Source: Rugalucina vietnamica (lineage: Eukaryota; Mollusca; Bivalvia; Lucinida; Lucinidae). Taken from it: a DNA stretch of 64,000 nt. The notes below the pieces were generated by a model. The model did not search any database, was not told the origin of the DNA, and saw nothing but the letters and a program-made list of their open reading frames with translations. The stretch covers positions 17,992,226 through 18,056,225 of the forward strand of contig OZ024876.1 of NCBI GenBank assembly GCA_964017185.1, written 5' to 3'. Made by a program: the position numbers and the translations under genes. This document shows, one piece after another, positions 1-12,200 of this stretch. Each line of letters starts with the position of its first letter. Positions within the stretch are counted from its first letter, which is position 1.

Positions 1-48
1 CAGGCCAGGTGGGAAACCTTGAAGACAGGTTTTGTCATATCGCGGCTA
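1..48 (-). repeat. Family A MITE, end fragment
   Basis: Matches the long-arm terminus of family A (aggt-gggaaaccttgaagac ... gttttgtcatatcgcggct). Cut by the window edge; ends 29 bp before exon 1. Confidence 0.7.
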
Positions 49-77
49 ATATATGGGTTAAAAATATATTTCCCCAG

Positions 78-239
78 GAATCCAAGTCAGGGAAGGGTGA
101 TACGGGCAGTGGTTGGATGATGAACAGAACACAAGACGGCCACAAATTTTTCTTCAATACCAAATCAATGGATTACACCTGGTCACGAACAGATGACGTC
201 ATTAAAGACCACTCACTTCTTACTAAAGAAGAAATACAG
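78..239 (+). CDS. IQGAP: IQGAP exon 1 in window: WW-like segment
   Basis: 54 codons, phase 0 at both ends; acceptor ttccccag, donor caggtggg. The translation has a GW pair, HKFFFN and DYTW, followed by LLTKEEIQ, matching the IQGAP WW region and the helical stretch after it. The normal second Trp position is occupied by W of YTW. The 5' flank up to base 48 is the end of a family A repeat. Confidence 0.9.
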
Positions 240-3200
240 GTGGGGTCTATATTGTCGCAAAGTCTTGTTTGGAGTGCTTGCTGTACTGAATGGTATAAAC
301 AAAAATGAACATCAACCAATTCCAAGCTGTTATTAGACTGCTGTAAAATTGGAAATTTTGTGAATTTTCTTTGAATTATTAGCAAGCTCTTGGTAATGCA
401 AACTGTTGCATTCTTAAAAGCCATTGTAAGTTTTTATCAGCAAGAACTTTGAATTCACATGCATAGATTTTGCAAAAAAGATGCAAACATTTCCAAACTT
501 GCAGTAACTTTGGGCCCAATGGATAATAAGTTTTGGCCCCATTGGGCAAATCTAAGTCTTAAGATACACATCATTGAGGCAGTGAGTATCCCTAATCTTG
601 CCCTGCAGTAACCCTAAGTTTTCATTTGCATTGCAGAATGGAGCAATATATTTTTCTTTTTCTTTTTTCTTTTATTTTTGAAATATTAAGACATTTTAGG
701 CGATTGGAATCATGCATATAGGCCCACATTCATACTGCCATAATCTGCTTTCTTAAAGAGTCATAATTTCTTTTCCTGAAGCATACATTTTTTATCCGAA
801 TTCTGAAAGATGCATTGACGCATACATGTGATACCTCCCTCAACATCCGGGAGACTCCAGGAAATGAGCAGTAAAATGATCTAAAATTCTTCTAAAAGAC
901 ACTACTTTTCATGAAAATTCAAAATCTCCCTGAAATGAACCAAGAATTTTCCTATACTATACATTTTTCAAAATTCTCCCTGAAATGAATGAAGAATCTC
1001 CCTGATGCCTCTTTCAAACTCATCACATGTATGTTGATGAACGGCTTCATCTGCATATATAAACTATTAACTGTGCCAAATTTCTTTTTTGGAAAAACAA
1101 AAAACTTTTCTTTTGTTGGTTACACGGCAGAAAGTCACTGAAGCAAATTTCTCAGAGAAAACTGAATATTTTCATAGCGAAAACAAAGACGCAGATCAGC
1201 TGTGCAGTAACTGCACAGCTGATCAGCGCCTTTGTTTTCGCTAAGCGGATAGTACAATTTTTCTTCTACCTTAATTTCCATTTCCAGGGTGCTATAGCAG
1301 GAGTCACAGATGCCCACAACCGGGAGCTTTTATTTGAAGCCAATGAAGAATTTATCGTGAAAGTGCAAGCTTTAGCACGAGGTTACATGACTAGAAAGAA
1401 ATACAAGGAGCGGAAAGAATACCTGCAGTCACAGGAGCCTGCAGTTGTCAAATTACAGGTAAATTATACATGTATTTACTGATGGAATATTATTGCTTAA
1501 ATACCTGTGTCACGCGATATTAACAGCCGTTTATAAATGAAGAAAAAGCCATGTATTAATATTGCAATTCATGCGCGCACATGCTGTTAATACATGGCTT
1601 TTACTTATGCATGTTACCGGGCGCCTCGCAAAGCACATGCTAATAATGAGAAACTGAAGTCCGCCCGGAACGAGCATAAAAATGAAAGCTTTTATGCATA
1701 TGAAAATGTGATGCGGCTGTAAAATATAGTGCACCACTACTCTTTTGTTTGCGCAGAATTTATGCAATAATAGCGATCAAAAATGATTTTGTCATTCATT
1801 AACATTCGCTAGGTGCCTCGGGGAGTGTTGAAAACCAAGGGTGTAGTCCTCGGTTTTCAACACTCCCCGAGGGACATAGCGAATGTTAATGAATGATCTC
1901 TATATTTATAAATATCAGATAGAAAAACAGCAAATTAATAATGAAGTAGAAATTTACATGTAAAAAAAGAACAAATTACAAATGAAATAACAAATTACAA
2001 AAGAAGCATTAAACGTTAAATTTTAAAGGAAATAGCAGATAAAATTTTAATATTCAAAATATGTATATCATACAGGTAAAATACCAAATTGCAGCTAAAA
2101 TGGCTATAATAGATAAAGCATGAAATTCAAATGAAATATTTATCATATGATGCTGCTGTTTTCCAGTGGATAACGTCATGTAATTAAAAGTGTTATGACC
2201 TCACGTGTATTATTAACACTTTTGCTGGAATAAGTAACGTCATAGACGATGTCCATAACAACAATGTAAATTTTCATTGAAAATATGTCCACTTTGAAGG
2301 CGATAAATTCCTATTTTCAAAAGTCAAATGATAAAACAAATCTTACACTTGTGGTCATTTCTTTTGAAATTCATTAAACTCTATGAAGGCTCGTTTAGAA
2401 AATGTCATATGAAATGACCACACATATAAGATCCTCTATTTAACGTTCAGATAAAAATATAAAATATCAAAGTACGGGTAAGAAGTGCAATATGGTGTTT
2501 GACTGGCCAGAAAACCCTAGAGATAGGTTTTTGATGATGCTTGTCACTTGATATACAACTTGTTTATGTTTGCAGGCATTTTGGAGGGGTATTCGCCAGC
2601 AGCGGGCATTTAAAGAGAGGAAACAGTTTCTAGAGGATAACACAGCAGCAGCTGTCAAAGTAAGGGTTGACTGTAAAGTTTCGGTAATATGACCTGCGAC
2701 ACGAGAAAAACGGTCTTCAGTGTTACCTACCAGGTCTGACACAAACCGGCCTGTGCAGCTGCACAAGATGGCTAGAAGTTGACATTGTATGTAGGCAGAA
2801 TAGGAATTGTTTTATCAGTGTAGCGATAACAAAGGCGCTGATCAGCTGTGCTGTTGCTGCATAGCTGATCTGCACCTTTGTTTTTGCATAGGCAAAAAAT
2901 CTGATTTTCTCATGACGTGGCTGAAACTGTAATATTATGTATAAAGCATCATAAGAAAACGGGATTTTTGCATACATATATGAAAACAAAGTTGCATATC
3001 AGCTTTGTTTTCACTAAACAAATAGTACAATTCTTCTTCTACTTGTCCAAAATTTCAAGCGTCTAGCCTTCTTCCGTGACTGTACTGGCCGTTTTTGTCG
3101 GGTCTGATCGCAAACCCAAATGGATGGTTTTCTCATGCAAATATCCATTAGTTGTAATCATTGTTTTGGTAGCGAATAGAGCTTCCAGAGGTCAGGGATT

Positions 3201-6200
3201 TGAGGCACTGCATTATGAAAACACGTCCATGCAATATACAGAGATTTTTTAAGTTGTAAAAAATGAAAATTTTCAGTAGATAAACTTCAGTATTTTTCTT
3301 ATTTTTGCTCAAAATAGAGATTGTGAGTACCCACAATCTATGTTTTGGAGCAAAAATAAGAAAAATAGGTATACCCCTTTATATCCCAGTTTTATACATT
3401 AATGACTGTACAGTCTTCTTTGTGGCTGACCTGGATAGAGACACAAAAGATATACTTTCTCATGATAAAACTTGCCCAATAGGCAAATGCACCCATGCAA
3501 TACACAGTTTTTTCTCATGGTGTAAAAATTGAATATTTTCTGTTAAATCATAATGTTCTCTTTTTTGCTCAAAACATAGATTGTGGGTACATGTTTGGTG
3601 GGGGCTGTTCTGACAAGTACCCACAATGTATGTTATGGATCAAAAATAGGTATGCCTTTGTACATCAGGGAAACATCTCAATATGAAAGCTTCCCCAAAT
3701 TGCACCTTACATATAGTAAAAATGGGGAAAATCAGGGGTAGGTAATAAATCATTCATATTTGATATTAATACATAAAATCATATATTGTGGGTATCTGTT
3801 GATCGTAACAGATACTCAAAATGCATGCTTTTATGAACAAGCGTAATAATGCAAAAATACAATCATAATCAGCTGCACTATAGAAGACTTTGTGAAAATG
3901 GAGATGTTCCAGTTTTACTATATGAGCCGCTGTATGAGAAAACCAACAATCTGCATAGGCGAAAACAAAGGTGCAGATCAGCTTCGCAGTAACTGCGAAG
4001 CTGATCAGCACCTTTGTTTTCGCTACACTGATAGTACAATTCCCCTACTTTCTAAATCCAAAATTTCCAGCCTCTAACCATCTTCTGTGGCTGCACAGAC
4101 CGATTTGTGTCGGATCTGGTCGGAACCCGAATTGTTGGTTTTCTCGCGTCGTGGCTCATATGAAAGAGGTGTTTAATTGTGTGTATATTACACTGACATT
4201 ATCCTGATAGTATATATTTTCAGGTGCAGTCTCTTGTAAGGATGTGGTTGGATAAACGCAAGTATCGTGACAGACTGAAATACTTCAAGGAACATGTAAG
4301 AATTTTTCCAATAAAAGAAATAGTGAAAAAAAGAGAGAAATGAAGTAACTTGTTAAGAGGAGCACAGTGGCTCAATGCTGAAGTGATCAAACATATAAAG
4401 GTTGTTGTCGTCCGATGCAAATTATGCCTAAGAGTAGAATCAGTTCTCAAAAATGTCTTCATGACTACGAGGAACTGCAACTAATTTTGAGATGTTGGTC
4501 AGAAACTATTTTGCCATTAATTTTACATTACAAAAACACGCCCATGCAATATACAGAGATTTTATTCGGCTGTTAAAATAGAAAATTTCAATGGAAAATT
4601 TTAGATTTTTTTTAAACTATTTTCACTCAAAAACATTGTGTGTACACGTTAGAACTGCCTCTCCTATAACGAGTACCCACAGTGTATTTTTGGATCAAAA
4701 ATTAGAAAATGAGGTATACCCCTGCAAACTGCAGTTTTACTATATAAAAGTGGGATTTAAGGGGGTATACATTTCATGGACATGTTTTCCTGATGATATG
4801 TAGTAAATTCAATATGCCCACATTAATCCAAATAAGCCTAATATTCTATTAATGGGACATATACAGAAATATTATATAACATTAAATATGATGTCAAATA
4901 CAAGATGAAACTGTGCAGAATATGGTGCCTCATTCGGGTCTATTTTGTTTTAGTAACAGTAAATGCAGAGTTGATCACCAATAGTATTATTACTTTTCTT
5001 CTGAAATCCAAAGTTTCAATCTGTTAGCCTTCTTTAGTGACTTGATAGGCATGTCATTGTGGAACCTGGTTGGAAACCCAGAAGACTGGTTTTCTTGCAC
5101 CGAGGCTCATTTGTCACTTGTGCTAATTTGATAATACTTTGCACCCATTGTTTACTTGTAGGAGCCAGAAATAGTTAAATTACAGGCATTTGTGAGATCC
5201 AACAAAGCAAAACATGACTACAGAGCTCTCAGTGAGTATATATAAAGTTAGACAGGATGTTCCCGTCGGTGTTCCATTATACCTCTCCACACCCCGGGAC
5301 TGGCTTACATTGAGGCCTTGGTCGAAGATGAAAAATCAGAGAGGACAGCAAATCAATGAAAAACTGTGCTACTTTTCTGGCACAATGACTAGAATCATAC
5401 ATAAAGCAGTGTAAAAGTTTGTAGGTTCGTAAATTTCTTCATGTTTCTTATGGAAATATTATGGGTATCTATAAATAGATAAGGGGAAACAACTGTAAAG
5501 TAGAGACTCGATGTCGAAAATAGTTGTTATCTATGTTTGTTTTGGGGTTTTTTTGGCAAACAATTTTATGTGTTTTTTTTGTTTTTTTTTTTTAATATTT
5601 TGCTACTGCTACAAATACCTAACAAAAACCACATATTTAACACCAAATAATGCAGCTTCAAGTTAATTACTGAATCCTTAAGCAGTTTGACATTAGTTTG
5701 AAGGCAACCAATGCTAAGCTGTCACAGAAGTGGAAGGAGGTTCGAAAGTGGAGTGGAGTGAATGTTAGCCAGCTGATCTGATATAAAGTCAGTTCTTGAA
5801 AGTTAAATATGTGTTGGTTCAAAAGTTCCATAAGTTTACTTTAATTAATTAAGTAGATTCTTATTGTTATCTACCTTGCCGATTAGTCTTGTCTTTGCTA
5901 CTTTTGGGGAGTGTGGTGGTATATTGGTAAACAGTGACTTGCACCCTGCTTATGTTGGCTTGTGTGCTTGAACAAGATGCATTTAGTCCCCATAGTACTG
6001 ATTAATACCCAGGAAGGAATGGCTTAGTCACAAAATGACTATAAAATTGTTGATTATGCTATAAAGCTTGTTTGTATTTCAGCAAGCAATAAGTTCATCA
6101 GCAGTGACATTAGCGACAGATTTTCAAATAAAGGCATGGTTAGCCAAACAATATATAGTTGAGATGTTAACTTTTGTTGAGCATGTGCTGACAGCATGAT

Positions 6201-9200
6201 AAAATACTTTTATCTCGTGATCTGCATCGTGAGAAAACCGGGTTATGGCCTGTGCGAAAACAAAGGCGCAGATCTGCTGTGCAGTAACTGTACAGCTGAT
6301 CAGTGCCTTTATCTTCGCTAAACAGATAGTAAGTACAACACCTCTTACAAAATTTCGAGCTTCTAGCCTTCTTCTGTGACTGTACAGGCAGTTTTTTTTG
6401 TCAGACTGGGTTGGAAACCCTGAAGACCAGTTATCTCTCATGGAAGCTCATGTTATTGTGTTGTTTCAGTGTATGAGGAGAACCCCCCTGTGAGTGTCGT
6501 CCAGAGATTTGTTCATTTGTTAGACACAAGTGACGCCGACTATGCTGAAGAACTGGGTATGGGCAAACTTTGGAATTTTCACACAACCTAGATAATGATG
6601 ATTAAATGACAAACTGTTTTCTCACATAACTTTGTTGAAAAAATTGAATTAATCTGGAGTCGACTGAGTGTGTACATGTACATAATTTGTCTCACATTGC
6701 TGGCTTGGTTGCTTATATAATACACAAATAATTTTGGCACCAAATTGCTCCTTACGGTCTAAAAAAATGAATACCCACACTTTATGTTTTCATTTATAAA
6801 TAAGAGAGTTATAGTCATTTGAATTTCTGAAGTGAGGCACATTAAATGATGTCAAGTATATGGATATGTTGGAAGTAATCCAAAAATCTACAGTGAAAAT
6901 ATCAGCCGATATCAATCATTAGTGAAAATATCATTATCAATTGTGCAATGAAAATATCACTTTTAATCATTTTTGATATTCATTGATTTCACTGCTATTA
7001 AAGTATAAAAGAATAATATTTTGAACTTCGTTATGCATAGTGGCACTTTTACTCTGGCTTATATGATATCCTAATCACATGACCTAGCTCAAGCATTATT
7101 TATATTTGAGTCACATCATGAGAAAACCAGCTTTTTGCATATGTGAAAACAAAGACGCAGATCAGCCATGCAGTAACTGCACAGCTGATCAGTGCCTTTG
7201 TTTTTGCTCTATAGATAGTATGATACCTCTTCTTTCTAAATCTGAAAATTCAAGCCTCTAGCCATCTTTTGTGGCTGTACAGCCTGGTTTGTGTCTGACC
7301 TGTTCAAAAACCACATTGTTGGTTTTCTCATGATGTCACTCATGTGTTTTCAGAATTACAGAAGGTTCGTCAGCAGGTTGTCAAGGAGATAAAATCTAAC
7401 CAACAGTTGGAGCATGACCTCGACCAGATGGATATCAAGATTGGACTGCTCATCAAAAACAGGATTACACTGTCTGTAAGTACACTGCTCATTACAAAAA
7501 CTCCTGCAATGTATAGATTTTCCTTACATCCGTAAAATTTGAAAAATTTTTGTGGAAAATGCTTGAAACGAGGGGCGATCGGAATATACGTATAAAAATG
7601 CTGTAAAATAATTTTGCGTCAACCGATTGAAATGAAATTTGATACGAATAAACATAGAACCTTTTGTAATTAAATGCAATGTCATTTTGAAACAATGACG
7701 TCAGACATTCATGCACGAGACACCTTAGTGACGTCACTTCACGTGACCCGGCGCACCTGTACCCCTGGGCTGACTTTGTTTCTGTATTAAAAAGTTTGGG
7801 AAAGTTGGTTGACATTTTTTTACTGAAAAATAATTTTCTAACATCAGTTGACAATTTTTCGAAAACATACGGCATTTTGATGCTTTATCTACTAATAAGG
7901 TGAAATTGAATTTAACAGGTTAGAGTAAAATATACCAGAACGTCGATTTCATTTTGTAAATTTAAATTCAATACCTTGTTATCTGGCGGATGTTTAACGA
8001 AATAATAAAAAGACTGGCATAAACTATAACAAGAAGAGACAGTGTCAAGAATAAAAACGTTTCGAGCTTGCAGTAAATATATACTTTTAAAAATGACCTC
8101 GCGAAAATGCAACATTGTCGAAAATCTTAATAGTTTTGTCTATTTGACAGGGTTGGTATTTGCAAGACTCTGACAAATCCATTCGATAAAATTCCTCGTA
8201 ACTTTACAAATATAAGCCGTGTACGTTGTAGTTAATAAGTATTAAATAAAATGTGGGCTAACGCAATCCAAACGGGTACTACAATACTTTGAACTAAAAA
8301 GTATTTTGAAATAAGAACAAAACTTCGACGTGGCGTTGCGCCGCATAATGTTAGGCGGTGTTTCCATAACGACAGCTGCAACGCACGTGTGCATGTTATG
8401 CATGTGTTATTGCAATGGAATAACTGCATATATAATGCTGTATTATGTGTTGAAATTTCATCTCGAAAAAACAAAACCTAACGAAATGACAACATTTTTA
8501 GCTCACCTGAGCCGAAGGCTCACAGGTGAGCTTATAGTATACCCATGATCCGGCGTCCGTCCGTCGTCCGTCGTCCGTCCGTCGTCGTCGTCGTCGTCCA
8601 CAATTTCAAAGATCTTCTTCTCTGAAACCGCTTGGCCGATCTAGTTGAAATTTTATGTGGAGCCTCCTTGGGTTGTGGCATTTCAAGTTTGATCGCGAAA
8701 TCCAGGTCACATGACCAAGATGGCCGCCACGCCCATATATGGTAAGAACCCTTCAAAAATCTTCTTCTCCAGAACCAGTGGGCCCATTTCCACGAAACTT
8801 GGTATGTAGCATCGGGGACTTCAGCCCATCATAGTTTGATAAAATGATGACCCTTGGATGACCTTGACCTATTTTACGGCAAGGTCAAATTTGGAAACAT
8901 AGGCTTTGACATGGGAATAAGTGAAAACTATGGATTTTTTGAAAACTATTGCAGCCTGAGGCCTAAAAAGTGGTAGATGCAAACAACTAAAGGAGTAGAT
9001 GAAGGTATATGATTAATATAGGTCAAGGTCATCTCTTGACCTTGGCCAGTCTGTTGTCCATACACACTTTTCAAAGATCTTCTTCTCTGAAACTGCTTGG
9101 CCAATCAAAGTGAAATTTTATGTGGAGTATCCATGGGTAGGGGAGACGAAAGTTTGATCGCGAAATCCAGGTCACATGAACAAGATGGCCGCCACGCCCA

Positions 9201-12200
9201 TATATGGTAAAAAACCACTCAAAAATCTTCTTCTCCAGAACCAGTGGGCCCATTTCCACGAAACTTGGTATGTAGCATCGGGGACTCCAGCCCATCATAG
9301 TTTGATAGAATGATGACCCTTGGATGACCTTGACCTATTTTACGGCAAGGTCAAATTTGGAAACATAGGCTTTTACATAGGAAAAAGTGAAAACTATGGA
9401 TTTTTTGAAAACTATTGCAGCCTTAGGCCTGAAAAGTGGTAGATGCAAACAACTAATGGAGTAGATGAAGGTATGTGATTAATATAGGTCAAGGTCATCT
9501 CTTGACCTTGGCCAGTCTGTTGTCCATACACACTGTACAAAGATCTTCTTCTCTGAAACTGCTTGGCAAATCAACGTAAAATTTTATGTGGAGCATCCAT
9601 GGGTAGGGGAGACGAAAGTTTGATCGCGAAATCCAGGTCACACGACTAAGATGGCCGCCACGCCCATATATGGTAAAAACCACTCAAAAATCTTCTCTTC
9701 CAGAACCAGTTGGCCGATTTCCACGAAACTTGGCATGTAGCATCAAGGACCTCAGCCCATCATTGTTTGATAAAATGATGACCCTTGGATGACCTTGACC
9801 TACTTTACGGCAAGGTCAAATTTGGAAACATAGGCTTTTACATAGGAAAAAGTGAAAACTATGGAATTTTTTGAAAACTGTTGCAGCCTGAGGCCTGAAA
9901 AGTGGTAGATGCAAACAACTAATGGAGTAGATGAAGGTATGTGATTAATATAGGTCAAGGTCATCCCTTGACCTTGGCCAGTCTGTTGTCCATACACACT
10001 TTTCAAAGATCTTCTTCTCTGAAACTGCTTGGCCAATCAAAGTGAAATTTTATGTGGAGCATCCATGGGTAGGGGAGACGAAAGTTTGATCGCGAAATCC
10101 AGGTCACATGACCAAGATGGCCGCTACGCCCATATATGGTAAAAACCATCAAAAATCTTCTTCTCCAGAACCGGTGGGTTGATTTCCACGAAACTTTGTA
10201 TGTAGCATCGGGGACCTCAGCCCATCATAGTTTGATAAAATGATGACCCTTGGATGACCTTGACCTATTTTACGGCAAATTTGGAAACATAGGCTTTTAC
10301 ATAGGAAGAAGTGAAAACTATGGATTTTTTGAAAACTATTGCAGCCTGAGGCCTGAAAAGTGGTAGATGCAAACAACTAATGGAGTAGATGAAGGTATGT
10401 GATTAATATAGGTCAAGGTCATCTCTTGACCTTGGCCAGTCTGTTGTCCATACACACTTTTCAAAGATCTTCTTCTCTGAAACTGCTTGGCAAATCAACG
10501 TGAAATTTTATGTGGAGCATCCATGGGTAGGGGAGACGAAAGTTTGATCGCGAAATCCAGGTCACATGACCAAGATGGCCGCTACGCCCATATATGGTAA
10601 AAAACTTTCAAAAATCTTCTTCTCCAGAACGGGCAGGCCAATTTTCATGAAACTTGGTATGTAGCATTTGGGACCCCAGCCCATCATAGTTTGTTGAAAT
10701 GATGACCCTATGATGACCTTGACCTATTTTACGGCAAGGTCAATTTTGGAAACATAGGCTTTCACATGGGAAAAGGCGAAAACAAACTGTTGCAGCCTGA
10801 GACCTGAAAGTTGCTAGATGCAGACAACTAATGGAGTCAGTGAAGGTAAGTAATTAATGAAGGCCAAGGTCATGTCTTGACCTTGGCCCAAGGTCATTTA
10901 AATATCAAAATTAAAATTATGGTTTTCTCATTAATCACTGGGTTTGGAAACTATTGCAGCCTGAGACCTGAAACTTTGCAGATGCAGACAACTTATGAAG
11001 TCAATAAAGGTGTGTGAGTATTCAAGGTCAAGGTCATTTCATTATGACTTAATACTCCAAGATCAGGCTTCAGGTGAGCGTTCTCAGGACCAATGGTCCT
11101 CTGGTTATACATACTTTCTGATCACCCCACGTATTTAATGATTTTGATTACTTTTTATCAAAACATAGATTGTGGGTACATGTTATAATGAGTACCCGCA
11201 ATCTATGTTTTAGATGAAAAATAAGTTTTAAGAATATATGGATGTGTTTTCCTGATGTGGAGAATAACTCCGAGATGTGATGTCCATTTTGATAATGCCC
11301 AGAATGGATATATGGTAAATGGGCTTAATTTGGTAAAAAATTGCTGTTTTTCGCGCAATCTCCATCATAGAATTTTCAGGAGGTTTAGATAGTCGAAAAC
11401 AGCGACCTTGAAGGTGTTAGGACTTTCCCTGACTGAATTTTGAAAAAGAAAATTCACAAATTGAAAGTCAAACTAAAAATTACTCAGTTTACAATAAATG
11501 ATATTTGAGCCTGTGCGTAAGAAAACCAACAATGTGGGTTCTGACCAGGTCTGACACAAAACTGTCTGTACAGTCACAGAAGATGGCTAGAGGCTTGAAA
11601 TTTTGTATTTAGAAAGAAGAGCAATTGTACTATCCTTGTAGCAAAAACAAAAGTGCTGATCAGCTTCGCAGTTAGTGCGAAGCTGATCTGCACCTTTGTT
11701 TTTGCATATGAAAATTGTATGTTTTCTCATGCGACGGCTCATTTATGTTTTAAATCTACAGGATGTGATGATGCAGAACAAAAAGCTGACAAAGTACGCC
11801 GAAGCGACATCCAACAGACGAAGTGCCATGTTACCTAGAGGCTTGAAAGCCATGAGCAAAGAGAGTCATGATCGCCTAGAGTCTTACCAACATTTGTTCT
11901 ACCACTTGCAAACACATCCCACATATCTTGCCAAACTGATTTTTGAAATGCCGCAGGACAAAACAACAAAGTTTATGGAGTCTGTGATTTACTCATTGTT
12001 CAATTATGGAGCTAATTTACGAGAAGAATATTTGTTGATAAAGTTGTTCAAGACAGCGCTAGAAGAAGAAATTATGTAAGTATTGTCGGTTTTAAAATCT
12101 GTGAGAATCATGACAAACAAATATTGATCGTTAGCTTTTTCTGGACGATATATGTATGTAGACTGAAATATTATTTCTATTTCCATGTTTATTGTTGGAA

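Noticed and set aside
7492..7875. 127-codon minus-strand frame as a gene
   Set aside because: No domain, no start context and no splice partners; it lies in an intron and depends on chance openness.
8532..10376. Several 60-80-codon minus-strand frames with similar sequences
   Set aside because: They are translations of the family C tandem units, not genes.
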